From Candidatus Poribacteria bacterium (GTDB lineage: Bacteria; Poribacteria; WGA-4E; WGA-3G), in NCBI GenBank assembly GCA_009842375.1, contig VYFM01000606.1, forward strand, positions 1 through 13,032: a DNA stretch of 13,032 nt. The letters are read 5' to 3'. The stretch's first letter is position 1. Every line of letters starts with the position of its first letter. Made by a program: the position numbers and the translations under genes. The notes under the pieces were generated by a model. It saw nothing but the letters and a program-made list of their open reading frames with translations. It was not told the origin of the DNA and ran no database searches. This document shows, piece after piece, positions 7,022-13,032 of this stretch.

Positions 7022-8509
7022 CTACCAATCCTCAACTAATTGTACTAACAACCGCACACCGTATCCAGATGCTCCTTCAGGAATATATGAAGATCCTTTC
7101 ATTCCCCATGCAGTGCCTGCGATATCAAGGTGTACCCACGGGTATCCTTCTGCGAATTTCTTCAGAAATGCAGCTCCTGCAAGTGTTCCTGCAGTGCCAT
7201 CGCCAATGTTCTGCACATCTGCGACCTTGCTTTTTACACCTTCATCGTAATCATCCCAAAGCGGTAATTCCCAGACGCGTTCATGTGTTTTCTCAGCAGC
7301 TTTCTTTATCTTTTCCATGAGAGCATCATCGGTACCCATTGCCCCTGCGGCGATATGTCCGAGGCAGGTAATCACAGCACCGGTGAGTGTAGCTAAATCA
7401 ACAACACCATTCGGATTATATTGTGCAGTCCATCCGAGTGCATCAGCCAATATTAGTCTTCCCTCGGCATCCGTATTCATGATTTCTATTGTTTTCCCAC
7501 CGTAGGATGTCACAACATCTCCGGGTTTTATTGCAGTTGACCCCGGCATGTTTTCTGTTGTCGCAATTATTCCGATGACACGCACGTCCGGCTTGAGTTG
7601 CCCAATTACTTGCATTGCCCCTAATACCGCTGCAGCACCCGACATGTCATGTTTCATCTCGTCCATACCTTTGCCGGGTTTCAGGGAAATTCCACCAGTA
7701 TCAAAGGTAATCCCTTTTCCTACGAGTGCAACAGTATCGTGTCCTTCACCTTCAGGTGTGTAATCCAAAATGATAAATCTCGGATCTTCTGCACTGCCTT
7801 GTGCTACTGCTAAGAGCGTACGAAACCCTTTTTCTATTAGTGTCGGTTTGTCAAAAACTGTGCAGTTGAGTCCTACTGCTTCAGCCACTTCCTCTGCTTT
7901 TTCAGCCATCTGAGTCGGTGTCAGATGGTTTGCGGGTTGATTACTGAGATCGCGAGCGAGGATGGTACCTTTTGCTATATTTTGCCCTCGTTCAACGATA
8001 GGTTCTATTATCGACTTCTCCACGTCGCTTCCGACCAAGAATGTCATTGAGTCAAGTGATTTATTATCGTCACCTTCTTCATCGCTTTGGGTTTTGTGTT
8101 GTTTGAATTCATAGAGTGAGAGCAAACTGGCTTCAACAGCTGCCTGTGTCCATTCGTCTTGTGTTTCGGGAGGGATGGGAACCGTGATAGATTTGAGACC
8201 CATATCGCGTAAATGCTTGGCTGTGTGTCCAGCAATTTGACGAACCTTTTCGGCATTGAGTTCATTGTACATACCGAGACCAACTAATATTATACGAGGT
8301 GTTGTTAAAGCACCGTTTGTATAGAGCACGCTTGTCGTCTTCGGTTTGCCTTTGAAATCACCAAGGTTTAAAAACGCTTGAATACGTCCATCTAAAGCTG
8401 CATCGGCAGCAAGGAATAGTTCATTGTGGAGATCGTCTTCAAGCATAGGGATAAGCACAGCATCGGTTTCTTTTTGGCGAAAATCACCAGTTTCAACAGT
8501 TATGTTCAT
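7022..8509 (-). CDS. pepA: Leucyl aminopeptidase (M17 family)
   Basis: This 495-residue cytosolic metallo-aminopeptidase removes N-terminal residues from peptides. In E. coli the family member PepA also binds DNA in plasmid resolution. The two-metal site is complete: Lys265 (VGKGITFDTGG), Asp270, Asp288 (KHDMSGAAAV), Asp347 and Glu349 (NTDAEGR). Catalytic Lys277 (SLKPG) and Arg351 are also present. The spacing between these residues is exactly that of bovine lens leucine aminopeptidase and E. coli PepA. The N-terminal regulatory lobe covers about residues 1-160. I chose ATG 8507-8509 because AAGGAA lies about 8 bases upstream. An in-frame ATG five codons earlier (8522-8524) would put that ribosome site inside the gene. 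The gene stands alone, with a hairpin terminator downstream and a hairpin repeat upstream. Confidence 0.95.
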   Translation of the reverse strand: MNITVETGDFRQKETDAVLIPMLEDDLHNELFLAADAALDGRIQAFLNLGDFKGKPKTTSVLYTNGALTTPRIILVGLGMYNELNAEKVRQIAGHTAKHLRDMGLKSITVPIPPETQDEWTQAAVEASLLSLYEFKQHKTQSDEEGDDNKSLDSMTFLVGSDVEKSIIEPIVERGQNIAKGTILARDLSNQPANHLTPTQMAEKAEEVAEAVGLNCTVFDKPTLIEKGFRTLLAVAQGSAEDPRFIILDYTPEGEGHDTVALVGKGITFDTGGISLKPGKGMDEMKHDMSGAAAVLGAMQVIGQLKPDVRVIGIIATTENMPGSTAIKPGDVVTSYGGKTIEIMNTDAEGRLILADALGWTAQYNPNGVVDLATLTGAVITCLGHIAAGAMGTDDALMEKIKKAAEKTHERVWELPLWDDYDEGVKSKVADVQNIGDGTAGTLAGAAFLKKFAEGYPWVHLDIAGTAWGMKGSSYIPEGASGYGVRLLVQLVEDW

Positions 8510-8610
8510 ATAATTTCCTTTCATTCTATTTTCCGGAAAGATATGCGTTCATTCATGGGTATATTGGTTTTAAATAATACTGTATCTATAAGGATTAAAA
8601 ATCATTATTT

Positions 8611-8698
8611 GTAGGTCGGAGTGAGCGTAGCGATTTCCGACAAGTAGGTGTTCATTTGGGGTTGCATGTCGGACTTCGCTACGCTCACTCCGACCTAC
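8611..8698. repeat. Long hairpin repeat (32-nt arms)
   Basis: Arms 8611-8642 and 8667-8698 are reverse complements at 30 of 32 positions (the first 23 perfect) around a 24-base loop (8643-8666). The arms begin GTAGGTCGGAGTGAGCGTAG. It occupies the middle of the 269-base gap between the cupin and aminopeptidase genes, both on the minus strand. It could stop read-through from the cupin unit into pepA. It has no coding potential. Near-perfect arms suggest a recently spread, REP- or MITE-like element. It is different in sequence from the hairpin at 486-564. Confidence 0.75.
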
Positions 8699-8778
8699 GG
8701 AATTTATTATGACAATTTGTTATTTAGAAATGGTATAAGGTTTCTTTTCGATCGCTGACAACTCACAGCAGACTACTA

Positions 8779-9084
8779 TTATGATTTACGCATTCCTGTC
8801 AATACAACAAGGGGTTCGGTACTTGTTACAGTTAGTGAATGGTAGGTATTCGCTGGAACATCGATTCGGTCACCTCGTTTGATAGTGTCGGTTTCTTCGT
8901 CGACTTTCACTTCCGCAGTGCCAGATAGGACACAGAGTACCTCGTCTTGTGTATGGATGTAATCGAGATATTTACCACCAGGACGACCTGACCATTGGTA
9001 TGCGTCAAATCCCTCAGTTTGCAACTGTTTCTTTAAATCATCCGTATCATCAGTTTTTTCTAACCAATTTGTTTTCCATTCCAT
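8779..9084 (-). CDS. Small cupin-domain protein
   Basis: This 101-residue single-domain cupin (beta-barrel) has an N-terminal stretch of about 35 residues. Motif 1 runs from Gly36 to Gly55: G-x5-Y42-x-His44-x3-Glu48-x6-G, with Tyr where the first metal-binding His usually stands. Motif 2 is Gly71-x5-Pro77-x-Asn79-x2-His82. Three of the usual four metal ligands (His44, Glu48, His82) therefore remain. The start is clear: AAGGAGAAT lies just before ATG 9082-9084. It follows the formate dehydrogenase gene by 12 bases, so the two are almost surely co-transcribed. Cupins of this size range from sugar-binding regulators to dioxygenases or isomerases, and no specific function can be assigned. A role linked to formate dehydrogenase is only suggested by position. 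Confidence 0.85.
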   Translation of the reverse strand: MEWKTNWLEKTDDTDDLKKQLQTEGFDAYQWSGRPGGKYLDYIHTQDEVLCVLSGTAEVKVDEETDTIKRGDRIDVPANTYHSLTVTSTEPLVVLTGMRKS

Positions 9085-9096
9085 AAGTTATTCTCC

Positions 9097-11808
9097 TTAG
9101 AGTGGTTCTAATCGGACTGGACATACCTTCAACTCAGCCGTGTGCGTGATAGGATCGTATCCTGAACCGGTTAATAGATTTACGGGAACATCCGCGAAAC
9201 TGAAACTTGCGAAAACGGTGCCGCGCGGTGAGCGGTTTGTCGCTTTGACTTTTATATTTATACTCCCACGCGCACTGCTCATCTTACACCATTCACCATC
9301 TGATAATTGCCATTTTTCAAGGTCGGCAGGATTTACTTCGAGTGATTCTTCAGGTAATAGATAATCAATACCCTGTGATCGACCTGTCTGCGTGCGTGTA
9401 TGATAGGATTGCAAACGTCTCCCAGTGGTTAGCCATACGGGGAAATCATCACTGATTGTCTCTGCGGGATCTCGGTAATGGACGTTAGAAAAAATACCTT
9501 TGCCATTAACAAAAGTTTCCTCGTGTAACCGAGGTGTGCCTGGGTGTTCTTTGTGTGGAACTGGCCATTGATTGTTTAATTGGTCAGTGACACCGTTCTC
9601 TATTCGATTCCAATCTAAACCAGCATATATCGGTGAGAGTCGACAAAGTTCATTGAAAATAGGTTTTGGTGAATCGAATTCAAAACCTTTGATACCCATC
9701 CGTTTGGCAATTTCACTTATAATCCACCAATCAGGTTTGGCATCACCTGGAGGTTGAACGGCTGCACGCATACGTTGGACACGTCGTTCTGTATTTGTAC
9801 AGATTCCATCCGTTTCACCCCATGCTGACGCAGGTAACACAACATCAGCAAGTTCCGCGGTTTCGGTCAAAAAAATATCAATGACAACGAGATGATCTAA
9901 GGAACGTAGTGCATGCTCGCAATGCTCACGGTCTGGGTCGGACAATAGCGTATTTTCCCCATCAATAAGCATCGCATGAATGCTATCACCGCAGAGTTCT
10001 AAAGCCGTAACTTTTGTTATGCCTTTCTCAAGGTCAATTGTCCTACCATATTCTGATTTGAACTTTTCCTGATTTTTGGGATCGGTGACAGATTGAAAGC
10101 CGGGATAATTATTTGGTAAAGCCCCGCTATCTCCCGCACCTTGGATGTTGTTTTGTCCTCGCATCGGGTTAATGCCGGTTCCCTCGCGCCCGACATTACC
10201 TGTCATTAGCACAAGATTGCATAGACTTTGAACATTTTCCACACCGCAGATATGCTCTGTAATCCCAAGTGTGTAGTAGATAGCTGCTTTATCCGACGTG
10301 CCGTACCACATTGCTGCAGTTTCAATGTCTTTTGCAGGTACACCTGTGATTGTTTCTGCCCATTCTGGTGTCCATTGGCTGATATGTTCAAAAAAGTCGT
10401 CAAACCCGGTCGTGCGATTTTCAATGAATTCTTCATCAATCAAACCTTCGCGAGCGATGACATGCGCCATTCCAAGAAGTAGTGCAGTGTCAGATCCGAC
10501 GCGGAGTGGTAGATAGAGATGAGACATTTCTGCTAATCCGATTCGTCTTGGGTCGGCAACAATAAGCTTGGCACCACGTGCGATTGCTTTTTTTAGCCCT
10601 GTTGCTGCAACAGGATGGCATTCTGTCATATTTGTGCCGATACAAAATATAACATCGGGTTTTTCCATATCAACGAGGGGGTTAGACATTGCCCCGCGTC
10701 CGATTGTCGCTGCCAGACCGGCAACGGTCGGTGCATGTCAGGCACGGCTGCAATTGTCTATATAATTGGTGCCGAATCCTGCACGTATGAACTTTTGCAT
10801 TAGATATGCTGCTTCACTCGGTGCACGCCCAGAGGCGATACCGTAGATACTATATCTACCATGCACAGCGTGTGCTTTTTTGAACCCATCTGCAGCTTTG
10901 TGAAGTGCAACTTCCCATGTGGTTTCATGGAGTTCGCCATCATCTTCACGAACCAGTGGCGTTTTCAATCTGTCAGGGTGTTGTACAAAGTCGTAAGCAA
11001 ATTGTCCCTTTACACAGAGTGCCCCTTGATTAGCAGGTCCATCCATTGCCGGGTGGATACCAACGATTTTATTCTCATTCGTAAGCACATCAACAGAACA
11101 CCCGACTCCACAATATGGACAGATAGTACGGGTTTTGTTCAGCGGAGTATCAACGACTTCATCAACTGCACGTAGTGCTTTCTTGTCGGCAAGAGCACCA
11201 GTAGGACAGGTCTGTATACATTGACCACAAAAAGTACAAGCAGAATCTTTGAGGAGTCCATCGAATTCTGTCGTAATCTGTGTATGGAAGCCGCGATTCA
11301 TTACATTGATGGCATGGTCACCTTCCTGTTCGGCACAGACCCGTACGCACCGATAACAGGAGATACAGAGTTCGTAATCCCTTAGTATAAACGGATTATC
11401 ATCTTCTTTGCTTGTGCCAGATTTTGCCCCTGTAATTTTTGTTTCATGGATTTCATACTTGTTACAGAGATTTGCGAGTTCACCGGATGCAAAACCACGT
11501 AACGGGTGAACATCTATCTCACGATTTTCGCTAATTACCAATTCAAGTAGAGTCTTCCGATACGTCTCTATTTCATCGTTTGTTGTTTCAACAACCATCC
11601 CTGATGTTGCTTTCGTTGTGCAGGATGCGACAGGATTACGCGCCCCTTCTACCGCCACAATACACAAGCGACACCCGCCGAATGGTTCCAGTCTTGGGTC
11701 GTAGCAAAGCGTTGGAATTTCTTTATGATGTCTTTGTGCCACTTCAAGCACAGTTTCACCTTCTGTAAAGGTGACTTCAATACCATCAATTTGCATTAGA
11801 TTTGACAT
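9097..11808 (-). CDS. fdhA: Formate dehydrogenase alpha subunit, selenocysteine-containing
   Basis: This 903-residue molybdo/tungsto-enzyme oxidises formate to CO2, or runs in reverse. It is one gene read through TGA at 10738-10740, which encodes Sec357. Without that, it appears as a 356-residue N-terminal ORF (10738-11808) and an in-frame C-terminal ORF (9097-10689). The N-terminal [2Fe-2S] domain has Cys35, 46, 49 and 63. The two [4Fe-4S] motifs use Cys148/151/154/158 and 191/194/197/201. The catalytic core's [4Fe-4S] ligands are Cys230/233/237/265. The active site reads DNCSRA-Sec-HAPTVAGL, with His358 following as in FdhF. The last 120 or so residues are the molybdopterin dinucleotide-binding domain. 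The His-Cys3 cluster motif usual between the first two domains is absent (only Cys115). Size and order resemble Moorella-type FdhA. ATG 11806-11808 has a weak ribosome site. A BMP lipoprotein gene lies 52 bases upstream and a cupin 12 bases downstream. No NuoE/NuoF-like partner is in view. Confidence 0.9.
10700..10731 (-). promoter_or_regulatory. SECIS element for UGA recoding
   Basis: In the message, six bases after the UGA, CCGA (10731-10728) pairs with UCGG (10703-10700). Above it GUUGCC (10725-10720) pairs with GGCAGC (10714-10709) through six pairs, one of them G-U. The apical loop is GGUCU (10719-10715). The loop begins 18 bases after the UGA, the same spacing and loop sequence as I recall for E. 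coli fdhF. This is the structure that SelB binds to deliver Sec-tRNA. It overlaps coding sequence for residues PTVAGLAATIG. Confidence 0.82.
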
Positions 11809-11860
11809 GTCAAAACTACCATCTTACAAAAATTACAGAAACGTAGATCTGTTCACTGAA

Positions 11861-12898
11861 TTAATTCTCTTCAGTGAAATCAATTTGCGGTACCTCAAGT
11901 TCACCAGATAAGATTTTGGATTTTTCCTCTTCAACTTTATCAAGGACTTCTTGAGGTATCTTATCTTTCAATTTTGGGTTGTAGACGAGGGTGATTGCTT
12001 GGTCCGTTAACATGTTGAAGGTGTAAATCTTAGGCTTGAATTTGCCATCTTTAACCAGTTTAGCGATCTTCACAAACGCCTGTGGTGTAATCACTGCATT
12101 TGCGAGGACAGTAGTATCGGAAATCTCACTTTTATCTTTATTTGCGCCAAATGTGTATACCGTTTTGCCTTCAGCTTGAGCGTTTTCGGCAGCGTGAAAA
12201 GCGCCGAGTCCTGCTGCGTCTGCATTCGGAAAGATAAAGTCAATACCTTCATTAATCAGTGCTAATGAGAGTTCCTTGCCTTTACCGGCATTACTCCAAT
12301 CGCCTACCCATACTTGTCTGACTTCCACGTCGGGATTAACACTTTTTGCTCCTCCTTCAAATGCCATAAAAGTGCTTTTTACAGACGGAATCTCCTGTCC
12401 TCCGAGACAACCGAGTTTGTTCCCCTTTGTCATCATACCAGCGATTATACCTAAAAGGTATGCGGGTTGTTCTACGCGGAAGTTAGCTGGTGAGATATTG
12501 TCGGTTCTTGTGCCGCCAGAAGATGTGATAAATATAGTATCTGGAAAGTCTGGGGCAACTTCTTTCGCAGGATCTTGAAACTCGTAACCGTGTCCAAAGA
12601 TGAGATCGTATCCTTTTTCTGCGTAATAACGGAAGTGTTGTGCCTGCTCAGTACGGGTTCGGCTTTCAACATCCATTATTTTTGCTCCGAGTTCTTCTTC
12701 AATAGCAAGCAGCCCTTCATAAGCTAAGGCGTTCCAACCAGCATCAGTTTTTGATGCTGGTAGCAGCATCGCAACCTTAAATTCCTCTTTCGTGTCTGTA
12801 TCTGCACATCCAATAAATATAAAACCAATAGCAAATAGACATATCATGCTTATTGCAACTGATATGTTAACCTTTTTTGACCAATGAACCTGTTTCAT
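11861..12898 (-). CDS. BMP-family substrate-binding lipoprotein
   Basis: This 345-residue protein of the basic membrane protein (BMP/Med/PnrA) family is the solute-binding part of an ABC importer. Family members bind nucleosides, and some other small molecules. A signal peptide (positive KQVHWSKK, hydrophobic 11-29) ends in a lipobox-like FIG-Cys31, so it should be lipid-anchored outside the inner membrane. Phe at -3 is not ideal for the motif. The family hallmarks TDAGWN (51-56), the AYLLGIIAGMM stretch and VWVGDWSNAGKGKE are present, as is the typical FIFPNADAAGLGAF segment. ATG 12896-12898 is preceded by GAGGAGA at good distance. It heads the transcription unit, with the formate dehydrogenase gene 52 bases downstream. 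No permease or ATPase gene is in view, although upstream genes could lie past the right edge. The ligand is unknown. Confidence 0.9.
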   Translation of the reverse strand: MKQVHWSKKVNISVAISMICLFAIGFIFIGCADTDTKEEFKVAMLLPASKTDAGWNALAYEGLLAIEEELGAKIMDVESRTRTEQAQHFRYYAEKGYDLIFGHGYEFQDPAKEVAPDFPDTIFITSSGGTRTDNISPANFRVEQPAYLLGIIAGMMTKGNKLGCLGGQEIPSVKSTFMAFEGGAKSVNPDVEVRQVWVGDWSNAGKGKELSLALINEGIDFIFPNADAAGLGAFHAAENAQAEGKTVYTFGANKDKSEISDTTVLANAVITPQAFVKIAKLVKDGKFKPKIYTFNMLTDQAITLVYNPKLKDKIPQEVLDKVEEEKSKILSGELEVPQIDFTEEN

Positions 12899-12934
12899 AG
12901 TTTCGTTCTCCTCTCTATTATTGAAACTAAATCA

Positions 12935-12964
12935 ATTATAGCATAAATCCTATAGAGATGTAAA
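12935..12964 (-). promoter_or_regulatory. Promoter of the BMP-fdhA-cupin unit
   Basis: On the minus strand TTTACA (12959-12964, five of six) and a perfect TATAAT (12935-12940) are 18 bases apart, and TGC just before the -10 adds an extended -10. Initiation near 12928 gives a leader of about 30 bases that includes the GAGGAGA ribosome site. Confidence 0.75.
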
Positions 12965-12992
12965 TTATTTACTGAATTTGCGCTATATTTAT

Positions 12993-13026
12993 GTGACGTT
13001 TTTGCACGTCACAGTGACGTTTTGCA
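12993..13026. promoter_or_regulatory. Candidate operator: alternating GTGACGT/ACGTCAC half-sites
   Basis: GTGACGT (12993-12999), ACGTCAC (13006-13012) and GTGACGT (13014-13020) form three alternating half-sites. The last two make a perfect 15-base palindrome centred on 13013. Viewed as direct repeats, GTGACGTTTTTGCA (12993-13006) recurs as GTGACGTTTTGCA (13014-13026). They lie about 65-90 bases upstream of the predicted start site of the BMP gene, a usual place for an activator. The window ends at 13032, so further copies may follow. A dispersed repeat end is the alternative. Confidence 0.5.
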
Positions 13027-13032
13027 TCCAGT

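Noticed and set aside
8510..8524. Longer start for the aminopeptidase at ATG 8522-8524
   Set aside because: It adds five residues that include the evident ribosome site AAGGAA for the ATG at 8507-8509.
10690..10740. Frameshift or true truncation of the formate dehydrogenase
   Set aside because: Both parts share the same frame, the stop lies at the known Sec position, and a SECIS hairpin follows, so recoding explains it better.
10738..10740. Alternative genetic code with TGA as Trp or Gly
   Set aside because: Only one confident gene has an internal TGA and it is at the Sec site; the VapC relic ends normally at a TGA, and Trp is encoded by TGG throughout.
1..13032. CRISPR array, tRNA or rRNA genes
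   Set aside because: No regularly spaced repeats with unique spacers, no cloverleaf-like sequence and no rRNA signature were seen.

Overview
The window looks like a chromosomal piece of an uncultivated marine or sponge-associated bacterium, most like Candidatus Poribacteria or a relative in the Planctomycetes-type lineages. This is an inference from content: AT-leaning DNA, paired formylglycine-type sulfatases, a Sec-type formate dehydrogenase, a decayed VapC toxin gene, and long dispersed hairpin repeats between genes. No rRNA, tRNA or taxonomic marker gene is present, so the placement is tentative.

Layout. Positions 1-763 hold no gene but carry hairpin repeats and a short TCCGCG tandem. 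A D-2-hydroxyacid dehydrogenase follows on the + strand (764-1729). Convergent to it is a two-gene sulfatase operon on the - strand: a choline-sulfatase-like enzyme (3239-4645) upstream of a second type I sulfatase (1789-3207), with a good sigma70-type promoter at 4688-4716. The stretch 4750-5250 (+) is the wreck of a VapBC-type toxin-antitoxin pair with three in-frame stops. Then come a 12-helix MFS transporter (5346-6716, -), a hidden open reading frame of about 80 codons with no normal start (6700-6948, +), a terminator-like hairpin (6955-6986), and a complete M17 leucyl aminopeptidase (7022-8509, -). After a long hairpin repeat (8611-8698), a - strand transcription unit reads from the right edge leftward: a BMP-family lipoprotein (11861-12898), a formate dehydrogenase (9097-11808) and a small cupin (8779-9084). 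It is preceded by a clear promoter and an array of ACGTCAC half-sites.

The strongest observation is that the formate dehydrogenase is one selenoprotein gene, although it looks like two adjacent ORFs (10738-11808 and 9097-10689). The separating TGA at 10738-10740 lies in frame at the catalytic Sec/Cys position of the FdhF/FdhA family. A SECIS-like hairpin with a GGUCU apical loop starts 6 nt after it, at the same spacing as in E. coli fdhF. The protein is 903 residues with a [2Fe-2S] domain, two [4Fe-4S] ferredoxin motifs and a Mo/W-bis-MGD catalytic core.

How the genes work together: the sulfatases would desulfate organic sulfate esters or glycans, and the MFS protein and hydroxyacid dehydrogenase could serve uptake and oxidation of small organic acids or sugars, though no direct link is shown. 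The formate dehydrogenase would supply electrons from formate, or reduce CO2, through an unidentified partner not encoded here. None of the selenocysteine machinery (selA, selB, selC, selD) lies in the window.
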